Source: Gentiana macrophylla (Eukaryota > Streptophyta > Magnoliopsida > Gentianales > Gentianaceae). Taken from it: a stretch of DNA of 64,000 nucleotides. The stretch is taken from positions 1 to 64,000 of the forward strand of contig JAOBSW010000892.1 of the NCBI GenBank assembly GCA_026214975.1, read 5' to 3'. A program made the translations under genes and the position numbers. The notes beneath the pieces are model-generated. The model had not been told where the DNA came from and searched no databases. It saw only the letters and a program-made list of their open reading frames with translations. This document shows, in pieces, positions 54,555 through 64,000 of the stretch; position 1 is the stretch's first letter; each line of letters opens with the position of its first letter.

Positions 54555-56258
54555 ACTTGGTCCCTTGAAAGGCTTTAGTTAAGTAGGGGGGTGAATAAAC
54601 TTAACACTTAAAACTTTGGAGTTAACAAATTGCAACTTCTGCTTTGAGACCTCGATAACTTTGTCTGCTTTGAGACTCGATAACTTTAGCGATATGCATG
54701 AGTCTCTTGTGATTCGATTTGCTAAATTTGTGCAAATGGAATAATATCAAAATTAAGCCTTGTTACTTGTTGTTAAATATGTTACTAAGTATTAGATACT
54801 CATTAGTGTATGTGTGTGATTTGGTTGCTAGATTCAAGCGAGTTGATATGGATAATGACTAAGTCACAGAGAAAGTAAATGCGATAAGTAAGTAGAGAGA
54901 TTTTATAGTGGTTCCGGGTGATGTAATCCTGTCAGTCCACTCTCTTCTCTGTGATGTTGGAGGAAATTCACTAGTGATCTTTGAGTTATCTGTTACAAAG
55001 AATCCTAGATTGCTTGTCCTTCACCAATAACTATGGCTTCACAAAGCTGGCCAGGAGCAGGTAGGATTCTTTGCTCTGAGTCTTCCACTTGGTCCTTGAA
55101 GGGTAGGATTGCCTCTTCACGGCTCCACCACAAACCAACGATCTTTCACACCCAACAGATGCTGCTTCTTTGTCTTGGTGATTCTTTATAAGATAAAGAA
55201 TGAATCAAATAAATGATTCGATTGCAGCGACTTGATTAGGATGATGTAATCAGCGGCTTGCAGTCTTCAAGTGTGTATGCTTGATGCAGCTTGAAACAGA
55301 ATGCACTTGAAGAAGATAACTAGATCGGCGAGCCTTAAGCTCGAGTAAGTTCGGCGAGGTGTTTTTATTTCGGTATTGTTACTTAAAGTTTTTCCCAAAA
55401 TTCATCATCTAGTTTCTGAGTTGAAAGTCCTCTATTTATAGGTAAGAGTGCATGTGACTTGAATTTAAAATTCAAATGTGACCGTTCCTTGTATTTGTCC
55501 CATCACTTTGCGCATTACTGTCACTATTCATAGGGGTGACAACATCGGAGATTACTTTTTGTGATGCGATCTGTCCCACCCTTTGACTTGTATCAATGGA
55601 TAAAAATAAGGATCATCCCAACGTCTTTTTAATCTCAGCCTTTGATTTGCTTGATAAGTCAGGAGGTAGTTGGCGTTCTTATCCATGTAATCTTCCAATA
55701 ATCTTGAGTTAATCGAGGTATATATAGCAGGTTCATCAGTCTGCTGTAAAACCAATCAGTCTGCTGAACATCATTATTTTGTCTGTAAAATATAATCCAG
55801 CTGATTACTTTTATCTAACTTTTATTTGTGAAGTTAGATTACATCATTTTAAATATAACCAAGTTCCAAACATCATCCAACTTGTGGAACTTAGACCTTC
55901 TACACAAGGCATATGTAATCAAGTTTAGGTCATCACAGACTTGCCTAAAATCGATTCCATATCCTTGACTTTGATTACTAAGTTTGATCCCTTAGCCTTC
56001 ATTAACTGAGTTTGAACCCTCGGCCGCCGGTCTTCGGTCTTGGCGGAGTTCGGACCGGTCTCTTCGACCTATCTACCCTCTTGACCTAGACCGATCTGCG
56101 ATATCAATCAAGTGACCCTTTTCTGATGCTTGTTTGATTAAACCTATTTATGAATCAAACTCTAATAAACCTATACATTTTATCTAGACATCTTTTTGCC
56201 TTTGCACTATAACAGCTAGTATGGCACTCATCATCAAAACTAAGAAATAAGTCCAACA
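54555..56258 (-). repeat. 3' LTR of SIRE-B
   Basis: About 1,704 bp, matching the SIRE-A LTR throughout, with a slightly altered outer terminus (ACTTGGTCCC in place of TGTTGGTCCC). TATA box CCTATAAATAGAGG on the minus strand at about 55429-55442. Confidence 0.88.
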
Positions 56259-56276
56259 ATTTCCCCCTTTTTGGTG
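56259..56276 (-). other. Polypurine tract of SIRE-B
   Basis: Minus strand CACCAAAAAGGGGGAAAT directly before the LTR; typical for SIRE. Confidence 0.85.
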
Positions 56277-56420
56277 ATGATGCCACTACCCTCACCTAAT
56301 CAGCAAAGCAAAAAGATAAAAACAAAAACAGAACAAATTCAGTCATTTCTCATTATAAATATTTGTTCACAGTATTACAGTCTAGCATCAGCAAAGATAA
56401 AATAATGATAAGTAGCTGAT

Positions 56421-59314
56421 CTATTGTCTCTTCTCTCTTTCTTGTCTAGCCTTCTCAGCTTGCTCTTGATAGGCTCTAATTTCTTCTATCATGTCCCTCA
56501 TCCATTCATTTTCAATAAGTGTGAAATCAATATAAGAGTTGACTTGTTTCCACCAATTCCATGCTTCAGGCAGGACAAGATTGATATCATTCACTCTGAA
56601 TCCAAATCTCATATAAAGATCCTTGAATTCATTAAGTGAGTCTTTTGCTTTTGTAATAGGCAACACCCTATCACCTCTGCCACTTCTTCCACCTCTGCCT
56701 CCTCTGTAATTTGACCTTAAGGCTCTGACTCTTGCCTCCCAAAATTTCAAACTCAAGAAAGAGTTAAGGCCTTCATGAAATCCCATATCATGGTAAGGTC
56801 TCCTTCTGTTATAAAATTCTTTCTTGTATTGTGTGAGGAGATCATCGGTGAGTTGAACTCTGCCGGTGCGAGTCTCTAAAAGCATTTGTATCATCAATCC
56901 ATCTTTTACGTGCAAAGAGTCTTGCGGCCTCCTTTCTTTGCGGTGATTTGCCCTCTCTCCCCCCTTAGTGACATCATCAACAAAGCGGGAGATGAGGCCA
57001 TGAATACCCTCTCTGTGATACAATCACTCTATGCAATTGGCCTTCCATGGTTCAGTTCTAGTATCAATGGTAGTGATCCTAGATTGCAATGTCTCCTCCG
57101 GTCTGTTGATCCTTTTCGGTGAGTTTGGGATCGGGCATAGCGAGTTGTTGTTGTGGGCGGCGAGGCTCGGCGAGTTTAGGAGCTTGACAAGCTTGTCAAG
57201 TTTCTCATGTATGGAAAGAAGTTGGTCTTTTAGAGACTTGTCTTTGGCTTTATTTCCAACTTTGATACCACGACATCTAGTATCAAATCATTCATAGCAT
57301 TTTGAGTAGATGCAAAGTTTGAAGCAAGCTGTATCGATAGATTATGCATTATCATTTACCATCTTCATCGATTCTTCAAATCTTTGTTCTTACTGTCAAT
57401 TGAGTTCTTAAGCTGTTGCATGTCATTTCTTACAGATTCTTAACTCATTGACAACTTCAATTGGCACTCCACTAGTCATTCTACTATCGGTAGGTCCATC
57501 GATGAGGCTCCTCAACTCTATATTGTGCACTGTTGTCTCACGATGACCATTGCTTTACTCAAATCTCTCTCGGCCCGGGGAGGTCCTTCCTCAACCATTG
57601 CACCAAGAATGTCTTCCATATTTGGATCTTGTGCGAGTTCCTCAACAACTTCTTCTTGTCCAAAAATTTGAAATTCTTCATCACTTTGTAGTCATAATCC
57701 AGTAATTTGTTCTTCTTGATTAACACGGCGGACTGCTTGATTATCCTTCCCTACTGAGTGGTCTTGGCTCAGAAGGCTCCACTTCTGACTGGCCTCGGCA
57801 GCGGCGGGGTTTCCTCCAAACCCAAAGTTTGTTCCAACTTTGTGTCAGTCTTTGTTTGAGACTTCGACAACTTTGTACCTCTGTTCCAACCTTTGTCAGT
57901 CTTTGTTTGTACCCCAGCAACCTGTACCTCCTCTTCAGTTTCCTGTGGATTAAAGATATTGGTATTATCCACTTGAAAACCTTCTGCATGACCAATCTTG
58001 TGCAGGATGATGGCAGTTTTAGTAAGAGTGCCTTCAATGTCAAATCCATCTTGATATTCAATGGATTCCTCAGAACTAGCACTTGGTTCACTAAAGTCAG
58101 TGGCTTTTTCTGATCCAAATCAACAATCTGTTCATCTTCAGGTTGTCCAGCAGGCTCTACAACATGAAATGTAGCAGATTCATCAACTAGCCTACCATCA
58201 CTCAATGTAATTCCCTCATTGATCAATGCTTCTAGATCATCCATGGTGAGATCTTGTAGATCCTCATCCATTTCTTGATCTCTTTGGCCTCGGCGAGACT
58301 TACGATACTGATGGTGTGTTGCAGCGGGTGGATCATTTATCAATGCGGTCCAGCTGGGTTCTCACGGTCTGAGGAAATCTCCTTGAGTCGGATGATGAGG
58401 AAGAATCATCATCTCCATCTCTTGGATCTCTGAACTTAATACCCTCCTCCTTACATTTGCTCATCAAATAGATCCATCGATGCGGATTGCGGCGAGTGGT
58501 ATCAACAGATCGACAAGTTCTCCACTCCCAAATTGTTAAAAGCCCATTCCTCAAAATCGTCATAGGTCAAGTGGTGGCTTTTGTTTCTTGTAGAAACCAA
58601 ACTTCCATTGAAAATAATCGGCAATTTCTTTGAAGTTTGGGATCCACAGATTCTTGATTTTCTTCCTCTCTTTCACATGCCTTTCAAAGGGCATGAAAGA
58701 TCTCTGAGGAAGCGCCCGGTGGCTTGTTGACCTCAAAGGTCCCAACAAGCGGACTCATAGTCTCTTCTACGAGATGTTTGAAAAAAATCGTGAGTTCTTT
58801 GTGATTGTGTAGTTGTACCTACTACTTCCATCTGTATCACACTTGATTCCCCCTGACTCACATGCTCATCAGCAGGGTTAGCAGGTGACTGCTCTTCCCC
58901 CTGAACTATTGCCAAACTTGCAGGGTCTTCAATCAAGTCTTCAATCACCTCTTCAACTACCACGGCGAGTTCGATGAGATTCTTTGTGGTTCTTGACAGA
59001 TTGCTCAACAACAACACCATGCGGCTTGGTAGATTCACCAATAACATCTTCTACGGCGAGGCTGCAGTGTGATTCTTTGTGATTCTTCAACAGATTGCTC
59101 AACAACAACTGTTCACTTCGGTAGACTTAATAACCTCATCGGTGAGGAATCACTGATTACAAGCTGGTGGAATAATAGTTAAGGGCTCGGCCTCAACGAC
59201 CTCTTCTTCTTCTCACGACACCTCTTCTTGGACTTTTGTTTTCCAAGATTCTCAATTCTTTTCCTTTGCCATACTTCTTCTTTTTGGCAACCTCCTTCAT
59301 CCTCTTGGATAGGG

Positions 59315-59347
<33 letters not shown>

Positions 59348-60407
59348 GTCATGTAGATTTTCTCTTTCTACTATCTTCTTTACTGTTGTTTTGTCGAATT
59401 TCAACAATGATTCTTCTTGCGGCTCTGGCGAGAGGTCGGTAACCTCCACTTGACCCTCGGCGAGACTCAATGATCTGTCTTTGTTTCCTTTCTTGTTCTC
59501 TTTGATTTCAAGATTTCTGTAATCTTCCTAACATCAGCACTCTTTCTCTTTCCAGCAGTTTTCTTTGATGCAGCAGGTTTGATGGATATCTTCTTAGTTT
59601 GCTGAACCTGCTCACCACCAGCATCACCGTCATCTCCATCATCATTATCACCAGCATGCTCTCCAGCAACCTCTTCATCATCATCTAGTCCAGGAATCGC
59701 ATGATCAATCTCCTTCTTGTATCTGGACTGATTTATGTCAACTGGTTCAAGATCAGGAACCTCCAGATGATTCAGCAGGGTCTGAACCATCAAACCTAGG
59801 GGTAAGGCCTTTGATTTTCTTTTCTTTAATTTGTCCTCCTTGGCTACTTTCTTCATATAATGAATGAAATAACCACCCCAATCAAATTTCATGTACGCAA
59901 ATGATAATCATCGACTCTATCTTGGGTCACGATAGAGTATCCATCTTGCCAACTAGCCCAAGTATGTTCTTTGCAATGAGCTTGCTCGTGATTTATATTC
60001 ATTACCAATGTTTTTGCAATTGATGCAGTGCTTGATTTGATAGTTGCATTTGTCTTGATCGATCTACAAAAGCCATCTTGTCCAATCCCATAGCCGGGAT
60101 TGGTGAACCATCAACAACTTCTTCAAAACCAAACACTCTCTCGGCCAGATTGGAGGAGATTACAAGCTCCTCACCATTCACTGATGGTTTTGAATGCTTG
60201 ATTCCTTCTTCTATAACAATATTCTTCCGAGAAATCAATAACATTGGTGTATGATATTGTTTCTAATCGATGTTGAGTTTGTTCTCCAGGCTGCAAACCT
60301 TCTTATTCTTGACCTATATTAATGGCGGTTCCGTTACTGTTTGCATCAACAACATAGCCTCTTACACTTTGGCTTGATTCGATTTGAACCTCAATCCTTT
60401 CCGCCAT
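56421..60407 (-). pseudogene. SIRE-B accessory ORF (multiple frameshifts)
   Basis: Homologue of 52824-49072. ATG at 60407 opens a segment with SSQSVRGYVVDANS, followed in other frames by KFDWGGYFIHYMKKV (about 59890-59850), DHAIPGLDDDEEVAGE, a nuclear-localisation-like KKTAGKRKSADVRKI, the shared VQGEEQSPANPADEHVSQGE stretch (about 58930-58870) and the C-terminal part 57023-56421 with GRGGRSGRGDR, LPEAWNWWKQVNSYIDF and IENEWMRDMIEEIRAYQEQ. At least eight frame changes occur. Conservation of the N- and C-terminal parts between copies suggests they were under selection when the family was active. A (CAT)n run at 59317-59345 encodes Asp/Asn-type repeats. Confidence 0.78.
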
Positions 60408-60524
60408 TGAAATAAGAAAAAGATGAAGAAAGATTGCTCTCAAATCTGTGTTCACCACGATGTAGATTTTGCTGAGAGATAAAGCGAGAAATTGCAAGTG
60501 GAGAAGCTGCTTTGTATATGATCG

Positions 60525-60532
60525 ATTTTATA
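60525..60532 (-). promoter_or_regulatory. Internal TATA box before SIRE-B accessory ORF
   Basis: Minus strand TATAAAAT about 120 bp upstream of the accessory ORF ATG, in the same place as in SIRE-A. Confidence 0.55.
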
Positions 60533-60609
60533 GGCGGTGGGTAGTTGAAAGTCATCACGGCCGCGTACATTGAGGTAACCACGATTAAATTTGATTAAAT
60601 CTTTGTCTT

Positions 60610-60619
60610 GACACGTGGC
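60610..60619 (-). promoter_or_regulatory. ABRE/G-box upstream of SIRE-B accessory ORF
   Basis: Minus strand GCCACGTGTC, identical to that of SIRE-A, about 205 bp upstream of the ATG. Confidence 0.6.
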
Positions 60620-60877
60620 CCATTACTCCTCCATAACGTTTGTAACCGTTGGATGGTTTATTTGTGGTAATAATGGATAAAATAAATATCCGCCAATATG
60701 CTTTTTGACTTTAATTACTTTGGTGAGTAACGTTCCCTCCAAAGAGGTAATCCTCGGCGAGGTGGGCTCGGCGGTGTCTTTGATAAGTAGACCAGCGACC
60801 TGCTTTGACAAAATTACTCTCTTGATCCTTGTTTTCTTCTTGTTTTGTTCAATTGATAATACAAGATGAGGTTTAAT

Positions 60878-61045
60878 ACCAATGGCCCGATCACATCAAG
60901 TGAGCTCACCCAAAATGACAAAGACCAATCCCCTTGGCAACCTCATTTGCTCAATTGTCCAAACATAAGTACATGGAATTGTTGATACCAATGACTAATA
61001 CGCTAAGTGAGCTCACCCAACATAGCAAAGACTAATCCCTTGGTG
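60878..61045 (-). repeat. 109-bp tandem repeat downstream of SIRE-B pol
   Basis: Two copies of the unit with AAGTGAGCTCACCCA (starting 60878 and 60987), matching the SIRE-A pair. Confidence 0.85.
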
Positions 61046-61460
61046 AATTCGATTACCTTCTTGAATATCGAGTCAATCTTTATGATTCCAAGTTCGGTCC
61101 TTAATTTAGCAAATCTTTCCTTTGTCAAGAGGTTTAGTGAAAATATCGGCAAGTTGATCTTGGTAGGAATGTATAGAACCACCACATCTTTCTTTTCAAC
61201 ATGATCTCTTATAAAATGATGTCTCACATCAATGTGCTTGGTTCTTGAATGCAAAACAAGATTTTCTGTGATTGCAATTGCACTTGTGTTGTCACACATG
61301 ATTGGAATTTCCCTTTCTTCAATTCCATAATCCCTTAATTGTTGTCTTAGCCATAGTACTTGTGCCGCAGCTTGACTTCCAGCGACAATGTATTCGACCA
61401 GAGATGGAAGTTGAAATAGAATTACATTTTCTTGCTAAACCAGGAGACAGTCTATTTCCC
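61003..61460 (-). pseudogene. SIRE-B RNase H end
   Basis: Frame 61299-61003: MCDNTSAIAITENLVLHSRT, KHIDVRHHFIRDHVEKKDVV, then a shifted FTKPL region and RTELGIIKID. CDNTSAI and KHID-RHHFIRDHV are hallmark copia RNase H segments. The part upstream (61460-61300) with the TEAEYIA motif is damaged. Confidence 0.85.
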
Positions 61461-61461
61461 A

Positions 61462-62560
61462 TTAAGCGCGGAGTTCTGAGGTGCTTTTTCTATCAATCTT
61501 GCATCCAGCATAATCAGAATCTGAGTAGGATATTACTTTGAAGCTTCCTTCCTTGGAATACCATATCCCTACTCCCAAAGTCTCTTTAAGATACTTGAGA
61601 ATTCTCTTAACTGCACCTAAATGACTTTCTTTAGGTTTAGATTGAAATCTTGCACAAACACCTACAGCAAAGGATATATCAGTCTGCTTTGGCGGTGAAG
61701 TCTGACAATGATTGCCTATCATCATACGTATAAGGTCGATCAACATCTTTGCCTTCTTTATCTTCATCTAATCTGATGTTTGTACTCATAGGAGTTGAAT
61801 TCTTAGTGCTATTTTCCATACCAAACTTCTTCAGCAACTCCTTGGTATACTTGGTTTGATGAATGAAGATTCCATCATTCACTTGTTTGACTTGCAATCC
61901 CAAAAGTAATTCATTTCTCCCATCATACTCATTTGGAATTTGCTCTTCATTAGATTTGCAAATTTTTCACAAAGTAAATCATTCTCAGAACCAAATATTA
62001 TGTCATCCACATAAATTTGTACCGGCCAGTCTTTGTCCCCCTTCACGATTACGAAAAGAGTCTTGTCAATGGTGCCTTTTGTGAAACCATTGTCTACCAA
62101 GAATTGAGATAGAGTCTCATACCATGCTCTTGGTGCTTGTTTCAATCCATAAAGTGCTTTGTTGAGTCTATACACTTTATCTTCTTGATCTTTAACTTCA
62201 AATCCAGGAGGTTGCTGAACATACACTTCCTCCTCTAGGATCCCATTCAAAAATGCACTCTTGACATCCATTTGATATACTTTGAAGTTCTTATATGCAG
62301 CATGTGCTAGGAATAATCTGATAGCTTCCAATCTTGCAGCAGTGCATAAGTTTCATCAAAATCTATTCCTACGCTTGAGAATAGCCTTTTGCAACTAGTC
62401 TGGCCTTATTTCTCACAATGGTACCTGATTCATCAAGTTTATTTCTGTATACCCACTTAGTACCAATGATATTTGCATGACTTGGCCTTTCAACTAGTGT
62501 CCAAACTTGATTTCTTTCAAATTCATTTAATTCTTCTTGCATAGCAATTATCAATCACGG
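61462..62560 (-). pseudogene. SIRE-B reverse transcriptase (few frameshifts)
   Basis: Starts at about 62554 with MQEELNEFERNQVWTLVERP, IIGTKWVYRNKLDESG and ARLVAKGYSQ. A damaged stretch near 62345-62385 covers the GIDFDETYAPVARLEA region. The frame 62331-61879 has [34 protein letters not shown] and the intact catalytic YVDDIIFG at about 62005-61982. The thumb and connection follow in shifted frames: TKYTKELLKKFGMENSTK (about 61865-61810), ISFAVGVCARFQSKPKESH and SDSDYAGCKIDRKSTS (about 61510-61470), which is the RNase H start. Confidence 0.88.
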
Positions 62561-62860
62561 ATCGAAATTGCTTCTTCAACAACTTTAGGTTCCATTTGAG
62601 ATAGAAAGCAAGTAAACATAGCTTCCGGTTGTCTTCTAGTCCTCACACCTTCCTGTACATTGCCAATAACTTGTTCAGCAGGGTGATTCCTTAACCATTG
62701 AGGATTTTGGTTATTTTGATTTTCGAGGAACATCATCATCTTGATGGGGTCTGCTGTAGTTTCTTCTACATGGGGGTCGGTGAGATCCTTGAGCTGCGCC
62801 GATTGTTGCATCGATAACATTGTCGTAGAGGGTGTTATTGAGGCGATGTCGAAACTTTTA
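62551..62860 (-). pseudogene. SIRE-B integrase-RT linker
   Basis: Frame 62820-62551 reads a low-complexity Asn/Gln/Pro-rich stretch, then NHPAEQVIGNVQEGVRTRRQ, the conserved motif just before copia RT. Confidence 0.8.
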
Positions 62861-63960
62861 AGTCATTGAATCTTTCCAAAACTTCAACACAATCTGGATC
62901 GGTGACTTGTTGATTCTAGCGAGTTCATGATCTTCATCTTCCATTCCGATAAACTTAGGTTCATCAAACACAACATGGATTGTTTCTTCATGTTTTAGTG
63001 ACCTCTTGTTCAGTACCCTGAATGCTCTGCTGACTGAAGAATATCCCAAGAATATGCCTTCATCTGATTTAGGTTGGAATGTTTTCAAATGAACTTTGTT
63101 ATTTAGAATAAAACATTTACTTCCAAATGGATGGAAATAGGATATGTTGGGTATCCTTCCATTCAGGACCTCATAGGGTGTCTTCAAGTGACTTCTTGTT
63201 TCTTGAAGTTACATTTTGTGTATAGCATGCTTTGTATTTCTTGCTTGACCCAATATCTTTTCGGTAGCAATGCTTCACAAATCATTGTTCTTCTGCTTCC
63301 TTTAATGTCTGTTTCTTCTTTCAAAGCAACCCCATTTCTTTGAGGTGTACCAAAGAGCTGACAAGTTGATGTAGTACACCATTCTGTTCACAATATTCTC
63401 TTATAACTTTGTTGAGAAATTCAGTACCCTGATCTGATCTTATCTTTATGACTGTTAAACTTTTCTCATTTTGTAATCTCTTCAAAAGATTAGGCATGCT
63501 TTGGAGTGTCTCACTTTTCTTGTTCATAAATATCACCCAGGTGTATCTAGAAAAATCATCCACAACTACTAAGGTGTATTTCTTTCCTGTTACACTTGTT
63601 GGAGTTATTGGTCCAAAAAGATCCATATGCATAAGCTCCAACACTCTGTTAGTTGATTGTTTAGTCTTTGACTTGAAACTTGACTTTATCTGTTTACCTT
63701 GCTGACATGCATCACATATAGCATCCTTCTTGAATGTGATCTCAGGTAAACCAATCACTAACTTCTTTTTCACCAACTGATTAATATCATCAAAATTCAA
63801 GTGATTTAACTTCTTGTGCCATCCAATTGAGTTCAGATTTGGTATGCACAATCAGAGCGAGTTTCTGAGGCTGCGATGAGACCAATCCACAACATACATG
63901 TTACTGTTGCCTTCTACCCGGCAAGTACAACTTGATCACCTCTCTCACTAATGACAATAC
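62858..63960 (-). pseudogene. SIRE-B integrase with pre-integrase module
   Basis: From the right: HKKLNHLNFDDINQLVKKKL (pre-integrase zinc module, about 63815-63755), ICDACQQGKQIKSSFKSK, the core start LMHMDLFGPITPTSVTGKKY (first Asp, about 63650-63590), VVVDDFSRYTWVIFM, and IRSDQGTEF (second Asp, about 63445-63420). The region of the third catalytic residue (NGVA..ER) lies at about 63340-63305 after a frameshift, with a 2-base disruption before the Glu. The C-terminal part 63187-62858 has KTPYEVLNGRIPNISYFHPF and FLGYSSVSRAFRVLNKRSL. Otherwise well preserved. From 63850 to the window end a fragment of the protease/pre-integrase region is visible. Confidence 0.88.
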
Positions 63961-64000
63961 AATTGTTTTTGTCAAAAGTGACCTTGTATCCCATATCACG

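Larger units (their letters stand above)
54555..64000 (-). mobile_element. SIRE-B: second SIRE copy inserted in SIRE-A, runs past the window end
   Basis: Same family and orientation as SIRE-A. Left end is the 3' LTR (54555-56258), which interrupts the RT frame of SIRE-A; then accessory ORF, internal promoter region, RNase H, RT, integrase and the pre-integrase module at the window end. gag, protease, 5' LTR and the duplicated target lie outside. Pol keeps better motifs than SIRE-A, but the accessory ORF shows many frameshifts. Confidence 0.88.

Noticed and set aside
59317..59346. (CAT)n run as an independent microsatellite locus
   Set aside because: It is inside the SIRE-B accessory ORF and corresponds to an acidic repeat in the protein, so it is reported with that entry.

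Overview
The window is plant nuclear repeat DNA and I see no host gene, tRNA or rRNA. Initiator-Met-type and GGCGCC-type primer binding sites, Ty1/copia and Ty3/gypsy polyproteins of the SIRE, Athila and CRM types, a Stowaway-like MITE and a hAT-like element all point to an angiosperm, most likely a eudicot. The species cannot be named from this. CHG/CG-poor decay and deep nesting suggest a heterochromatic, possibly pericentromeric, locus.

Layout. 1-1415: AT-rich DNA with a 268-bp Stowaway-like MITE. 1421-5992: a complete but dead small copia element (Copia-1; 170-bp LTRs, target duplication ACAAC). 5993-6477: flank with a long AT microsatellite. 6478-40824: a four-level nest. Level 1 is a copia element (Copia-2, + strand, target duplication TAGTA). 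Its 3' LTR is split by level 2, a gypsy-type element on the minus strand (14651-39925, duplication GATTT) that has a protease and a 'plant transposon protein' ORF but no visible reverse transcriptase or integrase. Level 2 is split by level 3, an Athila-type gypsy on the plus strand (18570-35337, duplication GCGCC). Level 3 is split by level 4, a CRM-like gypsy on the minus strand (about 27061-33689) whose polyprotein reads into its own LTR. 40825-44060: remnant of a chromodomain gypsy element on the minus strand, interrupted by an 831-bp hAT-like element (duplication CTCGAAAC). 44060-45600: unassigned. 45640-47205: an LTR fragment related to the level-2 LTR. 47211-54550: SIRE-type copia on the minus strand (SIRE-A), cut in its reverse transcriptase by a second SIRE copy of the same family (SIRE-B, 54555 to beyond the window end).

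The most interesting content is the pair of SIRE copies. Both carry a very long accessory ORF downstream of pol (about 1,250 codons in SIRE-A, single frame). In both copies it is preceded by its own TATA-like box and a perfect ABRE/G-box (GCCACGTGTC) at matching distances. The N-terminal part of this ORF resembles the ORF of the level-2 gypsy element, so two unrelated superfamilies seem to carry the same accessory domain.

Caution on decay. LTR pairs of the younger elements differ mainly by one-base indels, often in homopolymers, and SIRE-B differs from SIRE-A by odd replacements of CAGCAG-like words. Part of the apparent frameshifting may therefore be uncorrected sequencing error rather than biology. 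Nothing here forms a host operon or pathway; the elements interact only by insertion into each other and, possibly, by trans-mobilisation of the element lacking pol.
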